Numbered from the stretch's first letter, positions 8,844-18,214 are shown. The stretch is 64,000 nucleotides of DNA from Arthrobacter rhizosphaerae (GCF_023062595.1 NZ_JALLAN010000016.1:1-64000); one strand, 5' to 3'. Made by a program: numbers and translations. Notes: generated by a model not told the origin, from the letters alone.

Positions 8844-9136
8844 TATGACCACTCCTGTCGACAGTTGGTGGATAAAGTTGGTCAGTCTGATCAAGCTAGC
8901 GGCAGTCTGTTGCTCCAACTGTAGGGCTTCTGGTCAAATGGTGGCACTCGTGGAGGAGGCTACCGCCGAATCCGCACAGGCTAAGGGCACCCCGGTACAC
9001 CACCCGGCCCCCGGACAACGCCTCCCGTAAGGAGGAAGCCGCTGATTGACACTTGTTCACGCATAGTCGCCAGCAAACATCGTCTCCATAAAAGCTTTTA
9101 CGCGGGTCAGGAAAGACGCATCCGGACCCTTCACGA
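8844..9136 (+). other. Intergenic region between the Lrp gene and gluQ
   Basis: I find no gene with a credible start or family signature here. It must carry the Lrp promoter on the minus strand. The remainder up to 9239 holds the long stem-loop at 9137-9198. Confidence 0.5.
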
Positions 9137-9198
9137 CAAGAGCCCCTGAGCCACCGGCGCCGGTTCCATTGAATCCTGCGGTAGCTGAGGGGCTCTTG
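9137..9198. terminator. Long imperfect stem-loop upstream of gluQ
   Basis: Positions 9137-9156 pair with 9179-9198 (20 bp with two mismatches; the outer 11 bp are perfect) around a 22-base loop. It lies 41 bases before the gluQ start codon. It could be a terminator or a leader structure; there is no T-run. Confidence 0.5.
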
Positions 9199-9239
9199 TG
9201 TGCCTGCAAGCTTCTTGGACGTGCGCCTAGGCTGGAGGC

Positions 9240-10121
9240 ATGACGTCAGCAGGCCGCTTTGCCCCGAGCCCTTCGGGCCAACTCCATGTGGGGAACCTGC
9301 GTACCGCCATTCTCGCCTGGCTCTTTGCCTGGTCAACCGGCCGGCAGTTCCTGCTCCGTGTTGAAGACCTCGATCGTGCACGGGCGGGGGCGGAAGAAGA
9401 GCAGCTCCGCGATCTGGCGGCAATCGGCGTCAGGTGGGACGGCGCCGTCGTACGCCAGACCGAGCGCGAGCCGATCTATGCGGAGGCGATTGCCCGGCTC
9501 ACCGCAGCAGGCCTGACCTACGAATGCTTCTGCACCCGGCGTGAGATCCAGGAAGCACCCTCGGCGCCGCACGCTCCGCAGGGGGCCTATCCGGGAACGT
9601 GCCGGTATTTGTCCCCTGCCGAGGTGGAGTTCCGGCGCTCCAGCCGACCGGCCGCTATCCGCCTGCGTGCCTGGACTGACGAGTGGACCGTGAAGGACAT
9701 TTTGCATGGCAGCTACACCGGAATCGTGGACGATTTCGTCCTTCGCCGGAATGACGGCGTCACTGCTTACAATCTGGCCGTTGTGGTGGACGACGCAGCC
9801 CAGGGCATCGATCAGGTGGTCCGCGGTGACGACCTGCTGCCATCCACGCCGCGTCAGGCGTACCTCGCATCCCTGCTGGAGGTGCCCGTTCCGGAATATG
9901 CGCACGTACCGCTCGTGGTGAATTCCGACGGCGTCCGGCTGGCCAAGCGCGATGGTGCCGTGACGCTCGGTGACCTGGCAGAGAAGGGGATCCCGGCTGA
10001 GACAGCCCGGGACATGCTTTTGGAGTCGCTGGGGCTTCCGGCCGGGCCATTGGATCAGGCCCTGAGTGTATTCGACCCCTTGGTGCTGCCCCAGGAGCCG
10101 TGGGTCTGGCCGCTCCGGTAG
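9240..10121 (+). CDS. gluQ: Glutamyl-Q tRNA(Asp) synthetase
   Basis: The 293-residue class I synthetase paralog lacks the anticodon-binding domain. It activates glutamate and attaches it to queuosine at position 34 of tRNA-Asp. The HIGH-type motif is in FAPSPSGQLHVGNLRTAI (about 7-24) and the KMSKS-type motif appears as RLAKRDGA (about residue 235). Zinc-ligand candidates are C-F-C in ECFCTR with Y and C in GAYPGTC. About 290 residues is right for GluQ-RS, compared with about 470 or more for a full GluRS. The start follows GGAGG closely. It stands alone between a stem-loop and the esterase gene. Confidence 0.93.
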   Translation: MTSAGRFAPSPSGQLHVGNLRTAILAWLFAWSTGRQFLLRVEDLDRARAGAEEEQLRDLAAIGVRWDGAVVRQTEREPIYAEAIARLTAAGLTYECFCTRREIQEAPSAPHAPQGAYPGTCRYLSPAEVEFRRSSRPAAIRLRAWTDEWTVKDILHGSYTGIVDDFVLRRNDGVTAYNLAVVVDDAAQGIDQVVRGDDLLPSTPRQAYLASLLEVPVPEYAHVPLVVNSDGVRLAKRDGAVTLGDLAEKGIPAETARDMLLESLGLPAGPLDQALSVFDPLVLPQEPWVWPLR

Positions 10122-10167
10122 AACGTGAGCCCGGCATTCAGTGCGGGGCGTTCGGTAGGGTGTGGGA

Positions 10168-11292
10168 ATGCATATGGGGACTGTCGCACCAGGATTTGAA
10201 GCCGTCGCTGAGCTCTTTGGCACTTTTGTCGCTGAGGATCCCGAGTACTCAGCCCAGGTGGCGGCCTACCACCACGGCGTCAAGGTGCTTGATATCAGCG
10301 GAGGCCCGCACACCAGGCCGGACTCCGTTACAGGGGTGTTCTCCTGCTCGAAAGGCGCGGGTGCACTGGTGATGGCACTGCTGGTACAGGACGGCGTGCT
10401 GGACCTTGACGCTGCCGTGGCCGCCTACTGGCCGGAGTTCGCGGCTGCCGGGAAGGACCGGATCACCGTCCGGGAACTGCTTTCCCACCAAGCCGGGATT
10501 CTCGGCCTCGAAGGCGGCTTCACCCTTGAAGAGTGCAACGATTCCGCACTCGCGACCAAAAAACTTGCGGCTGCCCGGCCGGCCTGGAAGCCGGGGGCTG
10601 CCTTCGGCTACCACGCCCTGACCCTGGGCATGTTCATGGAAGAAATCTGCCGCCGCGTTACTGGAACCAGCCTGCAGGAGGTGTACCGGGACCGAATCCA
10701 GTCGGTCACGGGCGCGGACTTCTTCCTGGGGCTCCCTTCTGACCAGGACCACCGGTTCGCTGCCTTCCGGTCTGCTCCGGATCCGAACCCGCGCTGGCTT
10801 GATCCGAACAGCCACCTGGGCTTGGCACTCAGCCCCGATGGCAGCAACCTGTTCGACTTTCCCAATATCCCCGAAGTGCGGGCAGCCGGTTTCAGCTCGG
10901 CCGGCGGTGTTGCCAGTGCCGACGGTCTGGCTCGCGTTTATGCTGCCGCCCTCTCGGGGCTGCCGGCAAACAACGGCCGTCCGGAGCTCGCGCCGCTCCT
11001 GTCGGCCGATACCATCGAGGACATCAGCGCGGAGCAGGTCTATGGGATCGACCGGCTCTTCGGCGAGATGGGCAGCTTCGGCACAGTGTTCCTCAAGCCC
11101 AGGGCCACCCTGCCGTTCGGAAGTTACCGGGCGTTCGGGCACGACGGCGCCGGCGGCTCGTTGGGGTTTGCCGATCCTTTGTATGGTCTCGGGTTTGGCT
11201 ACGTGCCCCAGCAGGCTGAAATGGGCGGGGCAGGGTGCCGCAACATCATGCTGAGCGAGGCGGTACGGCAGGCCATTCTCGCGCTGGGATAG
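10168..11292 (+). CDS. Serine hydrolase, beta-lactamase/EstB fold
   Basis: The protein of about 374 residues belongs to the penicillin-binding-protein/class C beta-lactamase superfamily (Pfam Beta-lactamase), close in pattern to carboxylesterase EstB. The SxxK nucleophile motif is SCSK (Ser59, Lys62), followed by the family segment ELLSHQAG and a Tyr in FGYHALTLG as the likely YxN/YxS counterpart. A Gly-rich FGHDGAGGSLGFADP near the C-terminus is the usual KTG-region equivalent (HDGAGG in esterases). No signal peptide is seen, so it is cytosolic and more likely an esterase than a peptidoglycan or antibiotic enzyme. ATG 10168 and ATG 10174 are both possible starts. Confidence 0.88.
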   Translation: MHMGTVAPGFEAVAELFGTFVAEDPEYSAQVAAYHHGVKVLDISGGPHTRPDSVTGVFSCSKGAGALVMALLVQDGVLDLDAAVAAYWPEFAAAGKDRITVRELLSHQAGILGLEGGFTLEECNDSALATKKLAAARPAWKPGAAFGYHALTLGMFMEEICRRVTGTSLQEVYRDRIQSVTGADFFLGLPSDQDHRFAAFRSAPDPNPRWLDPNSHLGLALSPDGSNLFDFPNIPEVRAAGFSSAGGVASADGLARVYAAALSGLPANNGRPELAPLLSADTIEDISAEQVYGIDRLFGEMGSFGTVFLKPRATLPFGSYRAFGHDGAGGSLGFADPLYGLGFGYVPQQAEMGGAGCRNIMLSEAVRQAILALG

Positions 11293-11383
11293 AGGCAGCG
11301 GGGCTGGGCCGGGAGCGAGGGGCTACGCTGGAGTGCGGCCTTCCGGACGGGAACCGGCCGCCTGCCGAGTAGAGGATGCACAC

Positions 11384-12052
11384 ATGCCAGAACCACGATT
11401 CACCGTTGAGACGGCCATGGTCCTTGCCGAGGTGGCCCACAACCGCCAGAAGGACAAGCTCAAGCGCCCTTACCGCGAGCACGTGCTGGCAGTGGGGGAC
11501 GCACTCGCGGACTTCGACGACGACATCCGGATCGCCGGATACCTCCACGACATTGCCGAGGACACCCCCATCACCCGGCAGGCGCTTCTGGAAATGGGCG
11601 TCTCGGAACGGGCCGTTGGCATCATCGAACGCGTCACCAAGCGCCTCCACGATGACCCGGACGACTACCAGGCCGGCATCCGCTTCATCGCTGAGGACCA
11701 CGACGCCACTCTCGTGAAGATCGCGGACAACGCCCACAATTCCCTCCCCGAGAGGGTCAAGGCCCTGGCCGAGAAGTGGCCTGACAAGCCGCCGGTCACA
11801 CGGTACAAGGAGGCGCGTCCCGTCCTGTATGCAGCGGTCCCCGAGGCAGAAGTCCGCAAGATCCTGGAGCGCGTCAACCCCTGGCTCCTTGATGAACTCG
11901 ACGACTTGCTGGACGCCGACGACGAGACGGATTACACGTCGCTGGCATATGGACCCGGTGAAGGGGCCTCTCTGGACTCAGATCTTGAGGACGAAGAGCC
12001 CGATACACGGGAAGCAGCGGCGGAAGATGCCGGGCAGGGCCATCAACAGTAG
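11384..12052 (+). CDS. HD-domain phosphohydrolase resembling the SpoT/MESH1 hydrolase domain
   Basis: The 222-residue protein has an HD metal-binding pattern in the spacing of (p)ppGpp hydrolases: an N-terminal AHNRQKDKLKRPYREHVLAV (first His), then YLHDIAEDTP (the HD pair, with ED as in SpoT) and LVKIADNAHNS (the distal Asp). There is no synthetase, TGS or ACT domain. The C-terminal 45 residues are very acidic and look disordered. I chose ATG 11384 (GAGG upstream); the frame extends to 11333. The next gene starts 9 bases after the stop. A small alarmone hydrolase role is plausible from the motifs, but other HD nucleotide hydrolases share them. Confidence 0.8.
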   Translation: MPEPRFTVETAMVLAEVAHNRQKDKLKRPYREHVLAVGDALADFDDDIRIAGYLHDIAEDTPITRQALLEMGVSERAVGIIERVTKRLHDDPDDYQAGIRFIAEDHDATLVKIADNAHNSLPERVKALAEKWPDKPPVTRYKEARPVLYAAVPEAEVRKILERVNPWLLDELDDLLDADDETDYTSLAYGPGEGASLDSDLEDEEPDTREAAAEDAGQGHQQ

Positions 12053-12061
12053 AGCTCTTCC

Positions 12062-13084
12062 GTGCGCGCCTATGTGATTACCCGCTACGGCGGGCCGGAA
12101 GCCATGGTGCTGCAGGATGTCCCGGTGCCGAGTCCAGGATCCGGCCAAGTGCTCATCAAGGTGGGAGCAGCCGGCCTCAACCCGGTGGATTACAAGATGC
12201 GGCAGGGGAAGCTGCGGCCCCTCTTCCGGCCGAGGCTGCCGTTCATTGCTGGCTGCGAGCTGGCGGGAACCGTCGTCGGCGTCGGGCCGGGCACTAACCG
12301 TTTCACGGCGGGGGACCGGGTGTATTCGCGGGTGGACGCTCCGGGGCTGGGTGCTTTCGCCGAGTTCGCCTGCGTCCCCCAAGAGCTCGTGGCCTTGATG
12401 CCTCAATCGCTGGGGTTTACAGAAGCTGCCGGCCTTCCCCTTGCCGGACTCACAGCTGTGCAGGCACTACGGGACGAATTACGCATCCAACCGGGCACCA
12501 GGCTTTTCATTTCCGGTGGAGCAGGCGGAGTGGGGACCCTTGCCATACAGCTCGCCAAGTATTACGGAGCTGAGGTGACCACCACTGCCTCTCCCCGCGG
12601 CCTTACCCTGGTAAGCGAGCTGGGTGCCGACCACGTGGTGGACTACACCCGGGAGAATTTCGCGCAGACCCTCAGAGGCTTCGATGCCGCCCTGGACGCG
12701 GTAGGCGGGAGGGCTTTGAAGGGTGTTTTCCGCATCCTCAAGCGCGGCGGCAGCGTCGTCTCCGTGGCCGGAATCCCCGAACCGAAGACTGCCCTCCAGG
12801 ACCTCCATACCTCCCGCGCTGTCGCCGCCCTGTTCTGGATGATCAGCCTGGGCGTGCGGCTCCGCGCCTGGAGATCCGGAGTCTCGTACCGGTACCTGTT
12901 CATGCATGCAAGCGGTGATGATCTCCGGTTCCTGGCCGGGCTGGTGGACCAGGGGAAAGTCCGGCCGGTAGTTGACAGCACCTATCCGCTCGCCCGGATT
13001 TCCGATGCCTTTGCCGCTTTGGAAACGGGCCGCGCCAAGGGCAAGATCATCGTCACCATGGCCGACGACGGCTCCTCAGCCTGA
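12062..13084 (+). CDS. Zinc-independent MDR alcohol dehydrogenase / NADPH:quinone reductase family
   Basis: The 340-residue medium-chain reductase has an N-terminal GroES-like domain (AAGLNPVDYKMRQG; GCELAGTVVGVGPG) and a Rossmann domain with the nucleotide-binding motif GGAGGVGTLAIQLAKYYGAEV (about 155-175). The catalytic-zinc cysteine/histidine set and structural-zinc cysteines are absent, so it belongs to the quinone oxidoreductase branch. It would reduce quinones or enones with NADPH. The GTG start is 9 bases downstream of the HD gene stop, implying co-transcription. The substrate is unknown. Confidence 0.88.
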   Translation: MRAYVITRYGGPEAMVLQDVPVPSPGSGQVLIKVGAAGLNPVDYKMRQGKLRPLFRPRLPFIAGCELAGTVVGVGPGTNRFTAGDRVYSRVDAPGLGAFAEFACVPQELVALMPQSLGFTEAAGLPLAGLTAVQALRDELRIQPGTRLFISGGAGGVGTLAIQLAKYYGAEVTTTASPRGLTLVSELGADHVVDYTRENFAQTLRGFDAALDAVGGRALKGVFRILKRGGSVVSVAGIPEPKTALQDLHTSRAVAALFWMISLGVRLRAWRSGVSYRYLFMHASGDDLRFLAGLVDQGKVRPVVDSTYPLARISDAFAALETGRAKGKIIVTMADDGSSA

Positions 13085-13129
13085 GCGCGGCACCACGGTG
13101 ATAGAGGCTGGCGGCGGGCGGCCGGTCAT

Positions 13130-14902
13130 TCAGATAGCGTCGATAAGCAACTCGTCAGGGGAGGCCGCTGAACCCTGAGCTTCTGCTGACCGCCGAACGG
13201 CATCGGCGGCGAGAGCAAGGTACGTGCTGGCGGTCCAGGTATAGGCCCGGTCGCGCAGCCCCTCGCCGGTCAGGGCGTCAAAATTCTCAGCGAACCCGCT
13301 GGTTTCGCAGAGGGTCCGGAACCGGGTGCTGATTCCGTTTGCCAGGTCCACATAGCCGCCTCTTCGCAGCCCGTCTTCAATCAGGTAGGTCGATGGAGCC
13401 CAGATGGGTCCTCGCCAGTATCCGTCGGGTTCGTAGAGCGGGGAATTCGGCGGCTCGGTTGCCGGACCCCAATTGGTGAGGTGTTCGGTGAGGCGGACCG
13501 CCATGGTTTGGCCAATTTCCGCGGGAAGCCGGTCAGAGATCAGCAGGGGAAGAAGGTTCAGGAGGCTGGTGGAGGTACTCCAGCGTCCCGTCAACGGGGC
13601 GTAGGCCCGGAAGGCGTCCCCGTCCCAGAGCCCCATCAGTCCTTGGAAAATCCTGTCCCTGTGACCACGCCAGACGCCCTCCTCGCCGGTGTTCAGTTCC
13701 TGGGCAATGTCGATGAGGACGTCCAGCTGGTAGACGAGGAAAGCAGCCAGATCGGGAGACTCAATGAGCCGGTCCTTATCAAACGTCGTCGAGTTGTCCC
13801 ACCCGCTGTCATTGCCGTGCTGGTAGTAGGGGAGCCCGCGGCCCGGGCTTGTGCGGTGGTTGACCCAGAATCCTGTCCACCGCGAAAGAGCACCGTAGAT
13901 CTCCGTCAGCAGCGCGCCGTCCATCACAGGCAGGCTCTCCCGGAGCTTGGAGTAGGCCCATCCATGGATCGGAGGCTTGACGTAGTTGTACAGAAGCTCG
14001 GAGTGGGAGATCGAGTCAGGGAGTGCGCCCTCGGGCGTCTGGTGGTCGAAGGGGGCGAGGAACTGGTCCCACGCTTCCTCCGCAAAGCCCGAGGACAGGG
14101 CGACGGCGTTGAAACAGTGATCCCAACTCCAGACTTTGTCCATCCAGTGTTTGGACATCAGGACAGATTCACGGTGGAGGAATCCCAGCGGGCTGACCGT
14201 TGCCGAAAAGAGGACGTAGGCGGCAAGCGCAGCAGCCGGGGTCTCCTGGTTTCGCCATGAAGCGATCCGGTCCAGATAGCCGGCGAAGGTGGCGTCGGCT
14301 GTTGCGATGGATTCCTCGAAGGACGTGTGAAGCACCAGTGGCTCCCGCGCAGTACGGAATTCATCGATGGCGATTTCCCACGTCCCGTTCGAGGCGCTCA
14401 CTTCAACCCATCGCTTCGCCTGGCCCAATGCTTCGGCGCCTACGGCGGAGAGTGCGCCTTTCAAGACCGTGATCCTGTACCTAAGGCCTGTTTCATAGGA
14501 GGTGAAGCACCATCCTTTGCTTGCAGGGTCGTAGTAGAAGAACGTTCCTGTAAAGGGCGTGAGGCTTGCGGCTGCATCTTCGAGGCGCATAGCCAGTCCT
14601 TGGCCGGAAAGGCGAAGGATTTCGGGGCCATCGAAGACGGCGTCGACTCTCGCGTCGCCGTCGACCCATGAAAGCATTGAACTGTTGGCCTCAATGGAGG
14701 CATCCACTTCGCCTCCGTCCCGCCGCGGTGTGAGCCCCAGAACGCCTGTGAGTCCGTTCTGGTGGCCGTTTTGATGGGTTACGAGGTGGATGTCCGGTGC
14801 ACTTTTGTGGAGTCCGATAACACGCGACAGATTCAGCCATGATCCGCGGGTGCTGAAGGGGATGTGGTCTATGTCGAAGGCAACGCGGGAGTTTTTGGGC
14901 AT
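13130..14902 (-). CDS. GH63-like (alpha/alpha)6-barrel glycoside hydrolase, intracellular
   Basis: The 590-residue protein has no signal peptide. The C-terminal barrel (about 230-580) carries the GH63/YgjK/mannosylglycerate-hydrolase landmarks VWSWDHCFNAVAL (Asp is the likely general acid region), GNDSGWDNSTTF, DGYWRGPIWAPS and ENFDALTGEGLRDRAYTWTAS (Glu is the likely base). The N-terminal 200 residues look like the beta-sandwich of such enzymes. It would hydrolyse alpha-linked glucosides or mannosides from the glycone end. It is the last gene of the leftward lacI-ABC operon, so it probably acts on the imported oligosaccharide. The ATG at 14902 was chosen where homology begins; the open frame reaches 15097. 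Confidence 0.85.
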   Translation of the reverse strand: MPKNSRVAFDIDHIPFSTRGSWLNLSRVIGLHKSAPDIHLVTHQNGHQNGLTGVLGLTPRRDGGEVDASIEANSSMLSWVDGDARVDAVFDGPEILRLSGQGLAMRLEDAAASLTPFTGTFFYYDPASKGWCFTSYETGLRYRITVLKGALSAVGAEALGQAKRWVEVSASNGTWEIAIDEFRTAREPLVLHTSFEESIATADATFAGYLDRIASWRNQETPAAALAAYVLFSATVSPLGFLHRESVLMSKHWMDKVWSWDHCFNAVALSSGFAEEAWDQFLAPFDHQTPEGALPDSISHSELLYNYVKPPIHGWAYSKLRESLPVMDGALLTEIYGALSRWTGFWVNHRTSPGRGLPYYQHGNDSGWDNSTTFDKDRLIESPDLAAFLVYQLDVLIDIAQELNTGEEGVWRGHRDRIFQGLMGLWDGDAFRAYAPLTGRWSTSTSLLNLLPLLISDRLPAEIGQTMAVRLTEHLTNWGPATEPPNSPLYEPDGYWRGPIWAPSTYLIEDGLRRGGYVDLANGISTRFRTLCETSGFAENFDALTGEGLRDRAYTWTASTYLALAADAVRRSAEAQGSAASPDELLIDAI

Positions 14903-14982
14903 GGTGATTCCTGTCAACGGTAATGGGCGGCTCAACGGTGAGGGGAGGCCGCGAGCCAGGCGAATGAGCGGTGCGGGCTGCT

Positions 14983-15801
14983 TCAGTCTTTGACGGCGCC
15001 GGCCGTGACACCTGCTGAGACATACTTCTGCGCCACCACGAGCAGGACGGCTGCCGGGATGGAAGCGACCACGGCTGTTGCCATGATGGCGTTCCATTGC
15101 TGGTTGTTGTTCCCTATGTAGGCGTAGATGCCAAGGGTGATGGGCCGCAGGGCACCGCCGTTATTCAGGGTCGATGCAAAGATGAAGTCCGACCAGGCCC
15201 AGAGGAAGGCGAAGAGCGAGACGGTGACCACTGAATTTCGGCTTACCGGCATAACGATGGAGCGGAAGGTGCGCCAGTTTGATGCGCCGTCGATCTTCGC
15301 CGCATTCAGCAGCTCATCAGGGATGCCGGACATAAAGGCTGAAAAGATCAGCACTGCAAACGGAACAGCGATGGTCGAGTCGGCCACGATCAGCCCCGGA
15401 AGCGTGTTCAGAACTCCCATGCCCAGGTAGATGGCGTAGAAGCCCATCGCGATGATGATGGCCGGAATCATCTGGGCGATCAGCATGAGGAAGTTCAGGA
15501 GCCCTGCTCCGCGGGGGCGTAGTTTGGCCAGTGCAAAGGCTGCCGGGGCTGCCACAGCGACAGTCAGGATCACTGTGCCCAGCCCCAGGATAAGGCTGGT
15601 CCCCAGGAAGGGCATCTGCTGCTGGAGGACAGCTGAATAGCCTTCGAAAGTCACGTCCACGGGAAACAGGCTGGGCGGGGACTTCCTCATATCCTTGCTG
15701 GGCGTCAAGGAGACGTTGATCATCCAGTACACCGGGAACAGCATGATTGCGGTCAGCACGATTCCGAGAATCGTCTTGAAAGAGAAGCGGCGGGTACTCA
15801 C
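14983..15801 (-). CDS. Carbohydrate ABC transporter permease, MalG type
   Basis: The 272-residue inner-membrane permease has six predicted TM helices. The EAA loop that docks the ATPase is DELLNAAKIDGASNWRTFRSIVMP (roughly residues 170-195). Its N-terminal TM and periplasmic loop fit the MalG/CUT1 pattern. Its start codon overlaps the upstream permease stop by 4 bases (15798-15801), so the two are translationally coupled. No ATPase gene is present in the operon; CUT1 systems in actinobacteria commonly share an MsiK-type ATPase encoded elsewhere. Confidence 0.93.
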   Translation of the reverse strand: MSTRRFSFKTILGIVLTAIMLFPVYWMINVSLTPSKDMRKSPPSLFPVDVTFEGYSAVLQQQMPFLGTSLILGLGTVILTVAVAAPAAFALAKLRPRGAGLLNFLMLIAQMIPAIIIAMGFYAIYLGMGVLNTLPGLIVADSTIAVPFAVLIFSAFMSGIPDELLNAAKIDGASNWRTFRSIVMPVSRNSVVTVSLFAFLWAWSDFIFASTLNNGGALRPITLGIYAYIGNNNQQWNAIMATAVVASIPAAVLLVVAQKYVSAGVTAGAVKD

Positions 15802-16769
15802 TGATTTTCCTGTCTGCTCTGCACAGGGATATAGATGAAGCCGAAGACCACCGCGAGCACGATCAGGAGGTTTCCAATGGCTGCTGCGGGACCGAAATCG
15901 GGAAGGACCGAGCCAAAGCCCAGCTGATATGTCCAGGTTGCCAAGGTGGTGGACGAACCTGCCGGACCGCCCTTTGTCATGATCCAGATGATGTCGAAGA
16001 CCTTGAGGGTATAGACAAGGCCCAGCAGGATGGTGATGGCTGAAACGGGCCGCAGCAGCGGAAGGGTGATGCGCCAGAACTTCTGCCAGGCGTTGGCTCC
16101 GTCGATGGCGGCGGCTTCATACACGTCGGTGGAGATTCCCTGCAGGCCGCTGTAAAGGATCACCAGGTTGAACGGCACCCCGATCCAGATGTTGGCGATC
16201 AGAACGGCCACGAGGGACCAGTCCGGTGAGGTGAGCCAGTTGATCTGCGGCATCCCCATCGCTGTGAGGGCCGCGTTGACTATGCCTGAATCGCTGTTCA
16301 GCATCCAGGACCAGGTGGAGGCGGAGACAATCAGCGGCAGCAGCCAGGGCACAAGAAACAGGGCACGCAGAGTGCCGGAGAGCCGGAACCCTGAGTGAAA
16401 GAACACTGCCAGCGCCAGGCCTATCCCGAACTGGAAGACAATCGAGACGACGGTGAAGGTGGCCGTGTGGGAAAGGGCCGGCCCAAAAGTGGGTGACGTG
16501 AAGACATCGATGTAGTTGTCCAAGCCTGCGAAGGGGGCGTTGCCTTGGACGAAGCTGCGGACGGTATAGGCCTTGAGGCTCAGTTCGATGTTGCGGTAGA
16601 GCGGGTAGGCATAAAAGATGGCCAAGTAGAGCAGCAGGGGTGCCAGGAAAGCCGCCGCAGACCAGCGGGTCGACGCCGCCGCCCGCCGCACGCGGGTATC
16701 CACGGCGTCCGCTGTCGCGACGGCCGGGCTTACTTCCCGCAGTGCGGTCCCGATGTTCACGGGTGACAT
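15798..16769 (-). CDS. Carbohydrate ABC transporter permease, MalF type
   Basis: The 323-residue CUT1 permease has a cytosolic N-terminus of about 35 residues and then six TM segments. The EAA motif region is DVYEAAAIDGANAWQKFWRI (about 215-234), followed by LPLLRP. It forms the channel with the MalG-type partner, whose gene overlaps this one by 4 bases. It is encoded 94 bases downstream of the solute-binding protein gene in the same leftward operon. Confidence 0.93.
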   Translation of the reverse strand: MSPVNIGTALREVSPAVATADAVDTRVRRAAASTRWSAAAFLAPLLLYLAIFYAYPLYRNIELSLKAYTVRSFVQGNAPFAGLDNYIDVFTSPTFGPALSHTATFTVVSIVFQFGIGLALAVFFHSGFRLSGTLRALFLVPWLLPLIVSASTWSWMLNSDSGIVNAALTAMGMPQINWLTSPDWSLVAVLIANIWIGVPFNLVILYSGLQGISTDVYEAAAIDGANAWQKFWRITLPLLRPVSAITILLGLVYTLKVFDIIWIMTKGGPAGSSTTLATWTYQLGFGSVLPDFGPAAAIGNLLIVLAVVFGFIYIPVQSRQENQ

Positions 16770-16863
16770 GGTGATTCCTTCTGTTGAGGTGCGGTCTTTG
16801 ACGCGGGCGGCGCGGGCGCAGGATCAGTTGGTTCCCTGCGCCCGGACCGCTACGTCGTTGCCA

Positions 16864-18114
16864 CTACTTTGTTGCGGCGGCTGCGGCCGTCTGTGCGGTC
16901 TTGGCTGCATCCTGAGGGCTGGCGGATCCCGTCACTGAAGCCTGGACTGCCGTCCAGAGCTGTTCCGAGATTTTGGGGTACTTGGTGCCCAGGTTGTCGC
17001 TGGTGCGTCCCTTGGCGGCGGCGACGGCGTCAATCCACGGCTTTAGCGTGGCATCGGCTGCCAGCTGGGCCTTCTGGGCTTCCTCGGTGGGCGCGATGTA
17101 GTTCAGTGTGTTGTCGGTGGCCACGACGTTGGAGGCATTGGTGAGGCACGCGATGATCTTCTTGGACGTTTCGTACCGCGCGGTCTCCTTCTGGACAGGG
17201 ATGGTCAGGAATTCCCCGCCGGTGGGGGCTGCTGCGGCGCCGCCGGACTTAGCTGGGATCGGCATGACCTTGTAGCCGGCCTTCGCGGCGTCTGCTTTCT
17301 GCCAGGTTCCGTTCTCGGCGAAGGCAAAGTCGCCTGCCATGAATTCCTGCCAGCTTGTTGTCTGGGTGTTGTTGATGACCGAGTTGGGAGCGTGCCCCTG
17401 TTTGATCCAGTCCGTCCACAGGGCCAGGGCGGATACGGCGTCGCTGGAGGAAAGGTCATCGAGCTGTGCTCCGGACCCCCAGAACCACGGCAGGAACTGG
17501 AAGCTTCCTTCTTCGGTTCCGACGGCGGAGAACGTAATACCCTTCTTGCCTGACGCCTTCACCTTTTCCAGCGCTGCGTTCAGGGATGCCCAGTCAGTCA
17601 CGGAGGTTGCGTCAACGCCGGCCGCTTCGAGAACCTTTGGATTGTAGTAAAGGGCAAGCGTGTTTGCCCCGATGGGAACGCCAAACGCATCTCCATCGAT
17701 TTCACCTGCGGCCAGGAGGTTCGCCTGCGTGTGAGAAGCGTCCAGGCCACTGTCCTTGGCGGAGGTCAGCACGCCGGCTTCGGCAAGTGTGGAAACCACC
17801 GGATTGTCCACCAGCAGAACATCAGGTGAAGAGCCTTGCTGGCCGGCCAGCAGGGCCTTGCTGGTCAGATCGCTGGTGTCATAGGCAGTCCGCTTGATGG
17901 TGGCTCCGGCCTCGGAACCACACTTATCGATGGATCCCGCCCAAGCGGACGTTGCATCGTACTGGGGGTAGGGATCCCAGAAGGTGAATTCGCTGCTGGC
18001 TGCAGACGTGGCCTGGGACGGACCTGAGGCGCAGCCTGCCAGCCCGCCACCGGCCAGAACGGCCAAGGCAAGGACAGCGGCGGACCTGGTTTGGATTGAT
18101 TTCTTGTAAAACAC
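16864..18114 (-). CDS. Extracellular carbohydrate-binding lipoprotein (SBP family 1)
   Basis: The 416-residue binding protein of a CUT1 ABC importer has a lipoprotein signal with positive N-terminus, a hydrophobic run and lipobox LAGC with Cys28. The mature part follows the SBP_bac_1 pattern (PDVLLVDNPVVSTLAEAG; FGVPIGANTLALYYNPKVLEAAG; FAENGTWQ). I chose GTG 18114 because AGAGAGG precedes it at good spacing and the signal peptide starts there; the frame runs on to 18240. The ligand is probably an oligosaccharide released by the divergently encoded secreted hydrolase. That assignment rests on context. Confidence 0.92.
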   Translation of the reverse strand: MFYKKSIQTRSAAVLALAVLAGGGLAGCASGPSQATSAASSEFTFWDPYPQYDATSAWAGSIDKCGSEAGATIKRTAYDTSDLTSKALLAGQQGSSPDVLLVDNPVVSTLAEAGVLTSAKDSGLDASHTQANLLAAGEIDGDAFGVPIGANTLALYYNPKVLEAAGVDATSVTDWASLNAALEKVKASGKKGITFSAVGTEEGSFQFLPWFWGSGAQLDDLSSSDAVSALALWTDWIKQGHAPNSVINNTQTTSWQEFMAGDFAFAENGTWQKADAAKAGYKVMPIPAKSGGAAAAPTGGEFLTIPVQKETARYETSKKIIACLTNASNVVATDNTLNYIAPTEEAQKAQLAADATLKPWIDAVAAAKGRTSDNLGTKYPKISEQLWTAVQASVTGSASPQDAAKTAQTAAAAATK

Positions 18115-18214
18115 GGTGATCCTCTCTGAAAAACGTGCAGGTATTGGGGGTTGAACGGGATTTTGGGTATGCGGTAGCTGGGGGTGGAGCTGTTTTGGGC
18201 GTGGGGGAGTAGCT

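Noticed and set aside
9160..9185. tRNA-like T-arm (GGTTC...ATCC)
   Set aside because: The segment is the loop of the stem-loop before gluQ; no acceptor, D-arm or anticodon arm can be folded around it.
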